A stretch of 64,000 nt of DNA from Procambarus clarkii (lineage: Eukaryota; Arthropoda; Malacostraca; Decapoda; Cambaridae), in NCBI RefSeq assembly GCF_040958095.1, contig NC_091154.1, positions 43,910,735 through 43,974,734 of the forward strand. The letters run 5' to 3'. The notes beneath the pieces are model-generated. The model worked only from the letters and a program-made list of their open reading frames with translations. It was not told the DNA's origin and did not search any database. This document shows positions 43,044 to 53,433 of this stretch, piece after piece (within the stretch, counting starts at the first letter, position 1; every line of letters begins with the position of its first letter). The translations under genes and the position numbers were made by a program.

Positions 43044-43334
43044 ATGGGTCCCGAGAAAGTTAGTGGTACGGTTCAACATATGAAAACACATGTAATGACC
43101 AGATGACCATAGAGGAAAAAAAGGGATCATACGTAAACATGAAAATGGTATTAGTGTTGCTGAACTAGCTAAGCAGTACAATAAATCTTCAGAGGTGGAG
43201 GCGGCTGCGGCATTAGAGGATGTCCCTTCCTCACTAATTAAGAAAATGTGTGCAGTATGGGGAGGACTGCAAAGTTTTGCTAAAAAGAATCACCCAGATA
43301 AAGCTGTAACAGCCCGTTGCATTGATCTTTTTAA
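43044..43334 (+). pseudogene. Tigger transposase: N-terminus joined to C-terminal region
   Basis: ATG at 43044 opens GPEKVSGTVQHMKTHV, then after a small indel IRKHENGISVAELAKQYN (helix-turn-helix). This passes directly into ALEDVPSSLIKKMCAVW and FAKKNHPDKAVTARCIDLF, which belong near the C-terminus of full-length Tigger proteins. The catalytic DDE domain is therefore deleted between about 43185 and 43195. The frame ends at the TTAA insertion and continues at 50998. Confidence 0.8.
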
Positions 43335-44086
43335 CCCTTTAACTGCACAACGTGCCTGCAGGCCCAGGCTTCAGGTGCGCAACGCATCTCCGGGTATTTG
43401 TATTTTTCACGTTCCATTCAAAACTCCCGCGGCTACATGGGGTTCACATCAGCTTCCTCAGGGCTCTTGTAAACAGACACCATCTTTAAAAAAAATTGTG
43501 GTCCACATTCCCGGGTGTTGCCCACGTAGTGGTCCACAGTAGTGAGTGAGCAACCATGGCTGGCGCTCGCAGCATGAGCGCACAGCACTGCTTTCAGCGT
43601 GTGACCACAGCATCGCCTAATAATGTCATAATATATATATAACTTGTATTATTTAGCCATGATAGTATTATAGAAGAGCCTGAGTGTGATAATGACTGGG
43701 TACAATGTTCAAATATCAGTGATTCAATGCTGTTTACGATGTTCACAGCGCTAGCCACAGCACCACAGCATTATTTCGTTCATCTAGGAATCTTCAAACG
43801 ACTTTTTAGATTCCTTTTCAAAATAAACTTGTGGTCAATTATTCATTTACAGGAATTAGTGACCAGGATTGTGGTTATAATTAGTGTTGAGCGTAGTATT
43901 GTGGAGGAAGAATTTTGGTGAGGGAGGGAGGGAGAGAATTGAGGTACCCTCACTGTGTGGCAGCCACTCTTGTTTTGCGCACCATACTAGCTTCGTGGTT
44001 CGCTATGGGGAACACACATGTACATAGGTATATACAGTGTGTGTATATAGTGTAATAACAGTAACAGGAGTATGTTGAGAGGAGCT

Positions 44087-44337
44087 AAGAACATAAGAAC
44101 AAAGGTAACTCCAAAAGGCCTATTGGCCCATACAAGGCATCTCCTATTTATAACCACCCAATCCCACTCATATACATGTCCAACCCAAGCTTGCAACAAT
44201 CAAGGGACCCCACCTCCACCACGTTACGTGGCAATTGGTTCCACAAATCAACAACCCTGTTACTGAACCAGTATTTACCCAAGTTTTTCCTAAATCTAAA
44301 CTTACCCAATTTATACCTATTGTTTCGTGTTCTGTCT
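44087..44337 (-). mobile_element. CR1 3' end, 5'-truncated
   Basis: The minus strand encodes the end of ORF2 (NRVVDLWNQLPRNVVEVGSL), a stop, a 65-base 3' UTR and TTCTTATG repeats. It is truncated at the residues where TRNN begins. Nearly identical to 46576-46830, so the two copies come from the same subfamily. Confidence 0.82.
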
Positions 44338-44390
44338 GGTCCATACGAGGCAACTGCTATTGGCCCATACGAGGCCAAAACATAAATTAA

Positions 44391-44605
44391 ACATAAGTTA
44401 ATAAATGAGTCACAACATGGTTTTACAAATGGCCGTTCATGTTTAACAAATTTGCTAACTTTTTATTCCAGCATAGTTGAGGCAGTTGATAGTGGTAAGG
44501 ATTGTGATGTTGTGTACCTTGACTTTAGCAAAGCTTTTGATACAGTGCCACATGAAAGACTAATTAAAAAAATAAAAGCTCATGGTATTGGGGGTGCTAT
44601 ATTCA
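44391..44605 (+). pseudogene. CR1 reverse transcriptase fragment, first part
   Basis: The frame reads KLINESQHGFTNGRSCLTNL, then VVYLDFSKAFDTVPHERLI (motif A with the catalytic Asp) and HGIGGAI. It is cut by the PB-A insertion at 44606 and continues at 46474. The direction is opposite to the neighbouring CR1 copies. Confidence 0.83.
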
Positions 44606-46469
44606 CCCTTAAACTGCGCAACGCGCCTGCAGGCTCACGTCTGGTTTGCGCAACGCGCCTCCGGGTATTTGTATTTTTCACGTTCCATTCAAAACTCCCG
44701 CGGCTACATGGGGTTCACATCAGCTTCCTCATGGCTCTTGTAAACAGACGCCATCTTTAAAAAAAATCGTGGTCCACATTCCCGGGTGTGGGATCCTCAG
44801 TAGTGTGTGAGCAACCAAGGCAGGCGCTCGCAGCATGAGCGCACAGCACTGCTGTTCAGCATGTGACCACAGCATCGCCTAATAATGTCAAAATATATAA
44901 CTTGTATTATTTAGCTATGATAGTGTTATATTAGAGCCTGAGTGTGATAATGACTGGGTACAATGTTCAAATATCAGTGATTCAATGCTGTTCACGATGT
45001 TCACAGTGCTAGCCACAGCACTACAGCATTATTTCGTTCATCTAGGAATCTTCAAATGATTTCTTAGGTTCCTTTTCAAAATAAACGTGTGGTCAATTAT
45101 TCATTTACAGGAATTAGTGAACAGGATTGTGATAATAGCAGGATTGTGGTTATAATTAGCGTTGTGCGTAGCATTGTGGAAGGAGGAATTTTGATGAGGG
45201 AGGGAGGGCGAGAATTGAGGTAGCCTCATTGTGTGTGTGTGTGTGGCTGCCACTCTTGTTTTGCTCACCATACTAGCTTAGTGGTTTGCTATGGGCAACA
45301 CATATGTACATGGGTATATTTAGTGTGTGTATATAGTGTAAGAACAGCAACAGGAGAATGTTGAGAGGAGCTATTTTGGTGAGGGAGGTGACGTAATCGT
45401 AGCGTCGTCTGCTGTGTGATTTTTCATGCAGTGTATTGTGGCCACTGTACTGTTTGGACACAATACCGGCTTACTTGCATAGTTCTGGTAAATAAAACAT
45501 GTAGATAGGTATATAGAACATGTGTAATAAGAACTATAACAATATGGTGGGAGGAGCAATGTTGGCGAGTAAGATGTTGGAGTGAGGGAGACTGTCTGGG
45601 TGTGGCTGCTCTCACTTGAGGTGTTCTGAATGTGTTCATGGCCAATTGCTCCTATTGGCCCATACGAGGCAGCTGCTATTGGACCATACGAGGCAGCTGC
45701 TATTGGCCCATACGGGGCAGCTGCTATTGGCCCATATGGGGCAGTTGCTATTGGCCCATACGAGGCAGCTGCTATTGGCCCATACGAGGCAGCTGCTATT
45801 GGCCCATACGAGGCAGCTGCTACTGGCCCATACGGGGCAGCTGCTATTGGCCCATACGGGGCAGCTGCTATTGGCTCATACGAGGCAGCTGATATTGGCC
45901 CATACGAAGCAGCTGCTATTGGCCCATACGAGGCAGCTGCTATTGGCCCATATGAAGCAGCTGCTACGCGGTGTTCTGAATGTGTTGATGGTGAATGTAT
46001 ATAGTGTGTGACAGTGTATAGTGTGTAAATAGATTGTATATATACACAAATTAGCATGATACATAGTAAATATGTGCTGCATATGTGTACACAAGTTTCA
46101 TGCACGTAACACAGTGTCTACGGACAGTACGGATGGTACATTGGATTGCCCCATAAAAACAATGAAAATGTATTTGGAAAGGTGCGCAAAAAATGAACGA
46201 AAATATATTCGCGGCAACTCGCACGCCCCGCCCCGAGCGCCCCACGGCCCCCGAGAGCTTACGGCACGGGCGCACGGGGAATGATGACGTCACGCCCCAA
46301 CTTCTGGACCCCATAGCAGCCAAAGTAAGTACAATTTCGACTTTTTTTTTACATACCCATACTGAGGGAAGGGTTTTGACATTTTAAAAAGAAAAAAGAA
46401 TTTTTTCCAGAGAATTTATTTCCTGCGCACTGCAGGGGTGTCACATTTGGAGGCAACGCAGTTAAGGGG
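44606..46469 (+). mobile_element. PB-A TTAA element (copy A3) in CR1 RT
   Basis: 1864 bp with TTAA on the right (46470-46473) and TTCA, a mutated TTAA, on the left (44602-44605). The RT frame closes across it (GGAI then TWIR). The ends are CCCTTAAACTGCGCAACGCG and, from the right, CCCCTTAACTGCGTTGCC. It is very similar to copy A1 throughout, including the 24-bp array at 45646-45965, so A1 and A3 are recent sisters. No transposase. Confidence 0.88.
45646..45965. repeat. 24-bp minisatellite in copy A3
   Basis: About 13 units of the same 24-bp sequence as at 1681-2332 (ATTGGCCCATACGAGGCAGC plus TGCT). Unit number differs from copy A1 and there is no SINE. It generates spurious open frames of 72-244 codons on both strands. 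Confidence 0.92.
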
Positions 46470-46473
46470 TTAA

Positions 46474-46575
46474 CTTGGATTAGGGCATAGCTATTCCAAA
46501 GGAAACAGAGTTAGTATAAATGGGGTTAAGTCAGAGTGGGATAATGTTGTTAGTGCAGTACCTCAGGGCTCTGTC
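46474..46575 (+). pseudogene. CR1 reverse transcriptase fragment, second part
   Basis: Continues the 44391-44605 piece with TWIRA, a stop, LFQRKQ and, in the next frame, SEWDNVVSAVPQGSV (motif B). It ends abruptly at CTCTGTC, where the 3' tail of an oppositely oriented CR1 begins. This is consistent with insertion of the second CR1 at this point. Confidence 0.78.
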
Positions 46576-46639
46576 CATAAGAACATAAGAACAAAGGTAA
46601 CTGCAGAAGGCCTATTGGCCCATACGAGGCAGCTCCTAT

Positions 46640-47670
46640 CTATAACCACCCAATCCCACTCATATACTTGTCCAACCCGCGCTTGAAACAATCGAGGGTC
46701 CCCACCTCCACCACGTTACGCGGTAATTGGTTCCACAAATCAACAACCCTGTTACTGAACCAGTATTTACCCAAGTCTTTCCTAAATCTAAACTTATCCA
46801 ATTTATACCCATTGTTTCGTGTTCTGTCTTGTGTTGATACTTTTAATACCCTATTAATATCCCCTTTGTTATGTCCATTCATCCACTTGTAAACCTCTAT
46901 CATGTCACCCCTAACTCTTCGCCTTTCCAGTGAATGCAACTTAAGCTTTGTTAATCTTTCTTCGTATGAAAGATTTCTAATTTGGGGAATTAACTTAGTC
47001 ATCCTACGCTGGACACGTTCAAGTTAATTTATATCCATTCTATAGTACGGCGACCAAAACTGAACTGCATAATCTAAATGGGGCCTAACCAGAGCAAGAT
47101 ATAGCTGAAGAACCACACCAGGTGTCTTGTTACTAACGCTTCGATTAATAAATCCCAGTGTCCTATTTGCCTTATTACGAACATTCATGCATTGATCCTT
47201 TTGTTTTAAATTCTTACTTATCATAACTCCCAGATCCCTTTCGCAATTCGATTTCGCAATCTCAACACCATCTAGCTCGTATCTTGTAACTTTATCATTA
47301 TTACCTAGCCTCAAAACTTTACATTTATCAGCATTAAACTGCATCTGCCAATCCTTTGACCATTTCAAAACCCTATTTAGATCAACTTGAAGTGATAGTG
47401 AGTCTTCTTTCGTGTTAATTTCCCTGCCGATTTTTGTATCATCGGCAAATTTGCAAATGTTGCTACTCAAACCTGAATCTACATCATTGATATATATTAT
47501 AAACAACAGAGGTCCCAGGACAGAGCCCTGAGGCACTCCACTTACAACATTTTCCCACCCTGACTTAACCCCATTTATACTAACTCTCTGTTTCCTTTGG
47601 AATAACCATCCCCTAATCCAAGTTAATATAGCACCCCCAATACCATGAGCCTCTATTTTTTTAATCAGTC
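46640..47670 (-). pseudogene. CR1 ORF2: reverse transcriptase and C-terminal domain
   Basis: From 47670 downwards: TWIRGWLFQRKQ and GVPQGSVLGPLLFIIYIND (motif B), FADDTKIGREI (catalytic FADD), WQMQFNADKCKVL and LVRPHLDYAVQFWSPY. A shift near 47010 leads to LSYEERLTKLKLHSLERRR and YWFSNRVVDLWNQLPRNVV at the end. The protein would reverse-transcribe CR1 RNA at the target site. The RT lacks motif A, so it is inactive. Confidence 0.9.
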
Positions 47671-47671
47671 T

Positions 47672-47735
47672 TTAGTACTGATTAAAAGTACTGAATCAGT
47701 ACTAATCAGTACCTGATTTATTAATCAGGTACTTT
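47672..47735. repeat. Palindromic junction in CR1
   Basis: Repeats of TAGTACTGATT/AATCAGTAC in alternating orientation (TAGTACTGATTAAAAGTACT, ATCAGTACTAATCAGTACCT, ATTAATCAGGTACTTTA) join endonuclease to RT sequence. They replace about 450 bp of ORF2 and look like a repair or template-switch scar. Confidence 0.7.
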
Positions 47736-48531
47736 AACAGAATTTTCTCCTACAGATCTATTCCATTCTATGCTAAATCTGATTTCTTTATGATCACTGT
47801 TCCCTAGCTCATTCCCTATTTCGATGTCCTTAATTTATGTTTCCCTGTTAGTTAACACTAAATCTAAAATATTATTTTCCCGCGTTGGTTCCTTAATGTG
47901 TCGCGTAAGAAAGCAATAGTCAATTAATTCTAGAAAATCTTCTGCTACATTATTCCCTGTTTTGTTCAACCAGTTTATTCCACTAAAATTAAAGTCACCC
48001 ATGACATAAATACTGTTAGATCTAGATGCTCTAGATATTTCATCCCATAGATGCTTTGCTTCCATTCTGTCTAAATTTGGTGGCCTATATATAACTCCTA
48101 TTATAATATTTTTTGCTTTTTCGTTTAATTCTATCCAAATAGTTTCTGTGTGTGGCTCAGACTTGATTTGGCTCAGACTCAGATATGGCTACTCCCCCTC
48201 CTCGTCTAATATATCTATCTGTGTGAAATAGTATAAATACATTTATTTGATATTCAGCTAATAGTTCTCTATTTTCTACATTCATCCACGTTTCGGTAAG
48301 CACGATAATATCTACTTTTTCTGTGCAGACAAGAGCATTTAATTCGTTTATTTTATTTCTTAGACTTCTACTGTTAGTGTAATATACCCTAAGTGAATTG
48401 TTATTTTGAGGCCCTTCAATTTCCCTGATCATTTTGCCAATTCCTTTCTCCCCCAAACACATACTTTTATTATCTCCTTCCTCCAAATCAATTCCCATAC
48501 CACTATCTGCTAACAGTTTAAACCCAAACAA
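47735..48531 (-). pseudogene. CR1 ORF2: AP-type endonuclease
   Basis: The minus strand has VYYTNSRSLRNKINELNAL (Asn near the active site), VDIIVLTETWMN (catalytic Glu), RRGGGVAI, YVMGDFNFSGINW (Asp/Asn) and, near 47790, LGNSDHKEIRF (catalytic SDH). This is the nuclease that nicks target DNA. Two open pieces, 48157-48531 and 47835-48065, are separated by frameshifts. Confidence 0.87.
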
Positions 48532-49417
48532 ACACCTCTAACCACTGGTTCCAACGAGTTCGCAACAGCAACAACCCCAGCCCTCGATACATGCACCCCA
48601 TCCCGAGCATACATTTCATTTCTTCCATAGAGGTGTTCCCAGTTGTCTATGAAAGATATTGCATTAGATTTGCAATATCTTTCCAGCCTGCAATTGACAC
48701 CAAGTGCCCTCAACATCCATTCATTTCCCACTCCCTTTCTTGGAAGAATGCCACATATGATCGGGATTCCTCCCTTGCTCCTAACTAATTCTATTGCTGT
48801 CTTGAATCTCTGTATTAGTTCCTCACTCCTAACTCGCCCAACATCATTACCCCCTGCACTAATACAAATAATGGGTTTGTTCCCATTTCCCGTCATAATA
48901 TCTTTCATGTTTCCAACAATATCACCAATACCAGCTCCTGGATAGCAAACTCTTAACCTGTTTCCTCTATCTCTGGTACAAAACGTTCTGTCTAAATACC
49001 TCACCTGGGAATCTCCCACAACCAAAATTCGCTTTTCCTTTAGGGCACTTTGAGGGACCTGTGCTTCAATGTTCTCGTTGCTCTGCCTTTGTCTCCTCGT
49101 TGAACCATAGGTTCACCACAGCACTCGTCCTCTAACACATCAAATGCGTTAGAAGTCCTTAGGCTATTAGGTGACGGTTTTGCCAAGGTCTTCTTAAGAC
49201 CCCTGTCCTTCACAACTTGCCAAGACGAGGTCTTTTTAACACTGGTCGCCTCCTTTGTTTCTTCCTGATGTTGTTTCAGCTGTCGTACCTCCTCCCGTAG
49301 TGAATCCAGCTCTGTCCTCAGAGCTCCAACTAAATTCACCAGTTCCTTCACTAATCCTTCCATTGTTGCTGTAATAATATTACTACAATCAGAGCTCCAG
49401 CTAACACAACCTCTCAC
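48510..49417 (-). pseudogene. CR1 ORF1: coiled coil plus SGNH/GDSL esterase domain
   Basis: The part at 49040-49417 has LVKELVNLVGALRTELDSLR and EEVRQLKQHQEETKE, a leucine-rich coiled coil. After a shift, 48510-49025 has VVGDSQVRYLD (GDSL block I with the nucleophile Ser), SAGGNDVG (block III) and RDGVHVSRAGVVAV (DxxH, catalytic Asp/His). Esterase domains in ORF1 are a known trait of CR1-like elements. The catalytic triad is intact although the frame is broken. Confidence 0.87.
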
Positions 49418-49429
49418 TGTGACAGCACC

Positions 49430-49880
49430 CTGGCAAACACTTCATCCGGCCCTGGGGATTTGTTTGGTTTTAGTTTTTCTAATTGTTTAATTACATCCTC
49501 CCTGGTAACTGCTAAACTAGTCAACCTGTCCTCATCCCCACCCACATAGACTTGTTCGGCTGAAGGCATATTGTTAAGTTCTTCTTTAGTAAATACAGAT
49601 ATAAAATATTTGTTAAAAATACTACTCATCTCCTTGTCATTATCCGTTATTTGACCTGTCTCAGTTTTTAATGGACCTATCCTTTCCCTAGTCTTAGTTC
49701 GATATAACTGAAAAAACCCTTTAGGATTTGACTTTGCTTGCTCTGCTATGCGAACTTCATAGATTCTTTTTGCTTTCCTAATATCTTTTTTAACATTTCT
49801 AACCAGTTGTATAAATTCCTGTTCTAAACTGACTTCCCCATTCTTAATCCTTTTGTACCAAGCTCTCTTTTTACCTATAA
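49430..49880 (-). pseudogene. CR1 ORF2 linker and RT N-terminus, displaced piece
   Basis: The minus strand has IRKAKRIYEVRIAEQAKSNP, FFQLYRTKTRERIGPLKTE, SSIFNKYFISVFTKEELNN and LEKLKPNKSPGPDEVFARVL. This region normally lies between endonuclease and RT motif A, the part missing from the adjacent element at 47672-47735, yet it is found 5' of that element's ORF1. It may come from a second CR1 copy into which the first inserted. Confidence 0.8.
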
Positions 49881-49885
49881 GGTTC

Positions 49886-49991
49886 TACTGACCCATACGA
49901 GGCAGCTGATATTGGTCCATACGAGGCAGCTGATATTGGTCCATACGAGGCAGCTTATATTGGTCCATACGAGGCAGCTGATATTGGTCCA
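49886..49991. repeat. 24-bp minisatellite, third location
   Basis: About four and a half units of CCATACGAGGCAGCTGATAT plus TGGT, between the displaced CR1 piece and resumed PB-A sequence. The unit differs consistently from the A1/A3 arrays (GATATTGGT rather than GCTATTGGC), suggesting independent amplification from CR1 3' UTR sequence. Confidence 0.85.
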
Positions 49992-50997
49992 TATGAGCTA
50001 TTTTGGTGAGGGAGGTGAAGTCGTAATAGTAGCGTCGTCTGCTGTCTGCTGTGTGATTTCTCATGCATTGTATGGTGGCCATTGTACTGTTTGGACACAA
50101 TACCGGCATACTTGCATAGTTCTAGTAAATAAAACATGTAGATAAGTATATATATATAATGTGTAAATAGTGTAATAAAAACAATAACAGTATGGTGGGA
50201 GGAGCAATGTTGGCGAGTAAGATGTTGGAGTGAGGGAGTGCCTGTGTGGGTGTGGCGGCTCACACTCGCGATGTTCTGAATGTGTTGATGGTAAATGTAT
50301 ATAGTGTGTGACAGTGTATAGTGTGTACATATGTTGTAAATATCCATAAATGAACATGAAACATTGGTGTGAATAACTGTATGATGGGAGGAGCAATGTT
50401 GGCGAATACGATGTTGGAAGTGTGAGGGAGGGCTGGCTGGGTGTGGCGGCTCACAATCGCGATGTTCTGAATGCGTTGATGGTGAATGTATATAGTGTGT
50501 GACAGTGTATAGTGTGTAAATAGATTGTATATATACATAAATTAGCATGATACATGGTAAATATGTGCAACATATGTGTACACAAGTGTCATGCACGTAA
50601 CAGAGTGTCCTCAGACAGTACTGATGTTTTACTGCCATAATATAGTGCACGTGTTCATTATACATAGGATTAGCGCATAAAAACAAATAAAATGTATTTG
50701 GAACTGTGCGCAAAAAATGATCAAAAATATGTTCGCGGCAACTCGCACGTCCCGCCCCGGGCGCCCCACCGGCCCCGGGAGTTTACGGCACGGGCGCACG
50801 GGAATGATAACGTCACACGCCAACTTACGGACCCCATAGCAGCTAAATTAAGTACAATTTCGAAATTCTGTTGCTATACCCTTGTACAGGGAGGGGTTTT
50901 TGACACTTTCAGAACTAAAAAGAATTTTTTCCCGAGAATATATTTCTTGCGCACTGGGGGGGTGTCATATTTATAGGCCGCGCAGTTAAAGGGTTAA

Positions 50998-51202
50998 TGA
51001 CAATGTGATGCCTCACTACAGACAAGTGTTGGAAAGAAGGGAAAAACAATCTTCAATGGAATGATTTCTAGTGAGAAAATCAAGCAGTGAGCCAGAAGCA
51101 GGTCCTAGTGGTATGCAGGCAAAACGTGCCAGAGTGTGTACCCCAGAGAAGTCCTCACTGCCTGATGTTATAATGGAAGGGGACTCCCTTTCCAAACAGT
51201 GA
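50998..51202 (+). pseudogene. Tigger transposase C-terminus (continuation)
   Basis: Directly after TTAA the frame reads DNVMPHYRQVLERREKQSSM, then a shift, FLVRKSSSEPEAGPSGMQAK and LPDVIMEGDSPSKQ with a stop at 51200-51202. It completes the frame broken at 43334. The remainder of the Tigger (to 51456) is AT-rich 3' untranslated sequence. Confidence 0.83.
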
Positions 51203-51653
51203 CACCTCTCCTCCTTCCCCCTCCTCATCATCTTCCATATGCCATCAAGAGTCCTCCATAAAGTTAAGATAAACATATGTACTGTATTAAAGATAGAGAA
51301 AAAAATTGTATTCAGTATAAAAGGTATTTTTAAGTTAATATTTTTGAAGGTGTGGAATGGATTAATTCAATTCCCTTTATTTCTTATGGGAAAAATCGTT
51401 TCGACTTAAGATTTGTCTCTGGGAATGGATTACCAACGTAAATTGAGGCCCCTCTGTACAGTATTAACAGATCGAGTAGAATCTAGCCCTATTTTGCTCT
51501 TTTTATTAAAGATAATCGTTTATTAATAGATTCATCTCTATTTAGTAAATCTATCATGTTTTACTCGAGTTAATTTATACAGCCATGATTAGCTGCACCA
51601 GTGAATAAAATGATAAGCCCTATCTCCATTCTAAATCTTTCTCGTTCCTTTAA

Positions 51654-53239
51654 CCCTCAAACCGCTAGGGGCCAAAATGGAATTCACACCCACAGGCGCA
51701 ACAAAAAAAAATCCAAAAAATTCTTTCGTCTTATAGAAATGTTCATTTTGTTCCCTGATCACGGAAAAAATAACAAAAAAATCGTAGGTGGCATATTTTA
51801 GCCGCAATAGGGTAGGGAAGTGTGGCAAAAAAGGGGCGTTGGCAGAGCCTTCGCCAGACGAGGTCTACTCCACCCGAGCTGTCAGGCGGCAGTTGCCACA
51901 AATATATTATTACCTAATTATTTCAATGTCTCTGATTTATTTTTTCTTAGTTTTTTTGCAGTAATATTATTCCATACAGTGAATTGTGGTATATTTATAT
52001 TATAAAATGTGTGAACCATCGTTGTACTCAAAATTATGGTGTGCATATTAGTGATTCAATTATTATGTTCATAAAACAATAAACAAACAGTTTTGCTGTT
52101 CTTACACTATATACACAGGTTATATATAAGTATTTGCATGTTTTGTACACCATAACGAACTACTAAGTTGGTCTTGTGAGTCAAAAAGCAACGAGGAGTG
52201 AAACACCAAACACCAGCAAGCCACTCACTGCCACTCCCTCCCTCAACACCACCTCACTCACCCTCATTCACCTCCCACAATACTCTTTTGTATTTATTCA
52301 CTATACACAGACGTTATATATACGTATTTACATGTTTTGTTCACCATAACTGTACATCTAAGCTTGTATGGTGAGTGAAGGCCATAAGACGTAGCTACTC
52401 ACACAGTCAGCTGATCGGCGGCCGCCCTCAAGGCCAGACGCACTAATATTTGTCCTCCAACAATATTGTTTGTGGTGTTATTACGCTATATACACACATT
52501 ATATATAAGTATCTGCCTGTTTTATTCACCATACCTGAACAAATAAGCTGGTATGGTGCCCAAAGACCATAGTGGCCATCAGTAAACACCATGCCAAGTC
52601 GTGCAGACGACGCTCCTCCCTCACCAAGATGGCGGCTCCCATCCTACTCCTCTCGCTGTTATCTCACACTATACACATGTTATGTATAAGTATCTACATT
52701 TGTGTTCACCATGGCGAACCACTAAGCTGGTATGGTGAGTGCAGTCAATAAATGGTGGCCACACACAGTCAGAAGACGACGCCACAACCCTCCCTCCCAC
52801 AGCCTTACTCCCCCCCTCCATGGAGCACAGCGCTAAATATCACCACAATCCTGCTATTATCAGAATCCTGGTCAGTTTTATCACAGTCAGGGGGCTTCAG
52901 TAATACTATCACTGCTAAATAATAGCAGTATCATTTATATTATGGTATTTGTAGGCGATGCTGTGGTCACAAACTGAACAGCGGTGCTGTGAGCTCGTGC
53001 TGCATGCGCCAGCCTTGGTGGCTTGCTCAATACTGACGCTGTAACACCCAAGAATGTTGGCCTGGATTTTTTTTCTAGGTGGCATCTGGCAACTATCGGT
53101 CGTGGCTGTACTATAGCTGCCCCTATCCCAGGCGGGGCGTTTAAATTATAGCGCTAGACACGAAATCATATATAAATGATGTGCGCGGTTTCGGTTTTGT
53201 CACTGATATCATTTATATATGATATGCGCGGTTTGAGAG
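51654..53239 (+). mobile_element. PB-B TTAA element, complete (1586 bp)
   Basis: Uninterrupted PB-B copy: TTAA at 51650-51653 and 53240-53243; ends CCCTCAAACCGCTAGGGGCC and, from the right, CTCTCAAACCGCGCATATC. The GTTGCCACAAATATATTATT core is at 51892; the modules follow at about 52100, 52300, 52490 and 52680; the distal GCTGTGGTCACAAACTGAAC block is near 52968. Paired subterminal sites are at 53165-53180 and 53208-53223. A good reference copy for the family. Confidence 0.88.
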
Positions 53240-53433
53240 TTAATATCTAAATTAATTGACCTGCATTACGAGAAAAGATTTGTTGCCACAATACCTTTAG
53301 TTATGACGTAAATATTCAACATACACAATTTCCTTCCATATTATTTATACTCGGGATCCCATCCTTGGGAGCTATTGCTCATGCGCCACCCGAGGAGGAA
53401 GGGAAGAAACACGCAAGAACCGCCATTGTATTC

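Larger units (their letters stand above)
46576..49430 (-). mobile_element. CR1 LINE with ORF1 esterase, internal deletion
   Basis: Minus strand order: ORF1 (coiled coil and GDSL-type esterase), then ORF2 with AP-type endonuclease and RT, C-terminal domain, a 65-base 3' UTR and TTCTTATG tail. About 450 bp (the endonuclease-RT linker and the RT N-terminus) are missing at 47672-47735, replaced by a palindromic AT-rich join. The 5' end is near 49430. Frameshifts occur at least at 47010, 48100 and 49030. Confidence 0.85.
44087..49991. mobile_element. Rearranged CR1 LINE cluster
   Basis: Contains at least three CR1 pieces: a minus-strand 3' end (44087-44337), a plus-strand RT piece (44391-44605 and 46474-46575) and a long minus-strand element (46576-49430), followed by a displaced minus-strand linker piece (49430-49880). 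Bits of the 24-bp minisatellite occur at 44338-44383 and 49886-49991. Both 3' ends finish in the 8-base units CATAAGAA (TTCTTATG in sense), the CR1-type 3' tail. Orientation changes show more than one event. Confidence 0.7.
43335..50993 (+). mobile_element. PB-A TTAA element (copy A2) inflated by CR1 cluster
   Basis: TTAA at 43331-43334 and 50994-50997. Ends are CCCTTTAACTGCACAACGTG and, from the right, CCCTTTAACTGCGCGGCC. PB-A sequence runs to GGAGCT at 44086 and resumes with GAGCTATTTTGGTGAGGG at 49992, matching copy A1 at about 1395-1410. The CR1 cluster therefore lies between, flanked by GAGCT on both sides. Copy A2 without it is about 1.75 kb and lacks the 24-bp array at the usual internal position (near 50280). 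Confidence 0.82.
42763..51456 (+). mobile_element. Tigger element, internally deleted, split by 7.7 kb
   Basis: Ends CAGTGGCACCTCGACTTATG and, from the right, CAGAGGGGCCTCAATTTACG; TA at 42761-42762 and 51457-51458. The transposase start (43044) and C-terminal part (43190-43334 and 50998-51202) are interrupted by a TTAA element inserted in an Asn codon. Without that element the Tigger is about 1.03 kb, similar in size to the copy at 6631. Confidence 0.85.
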
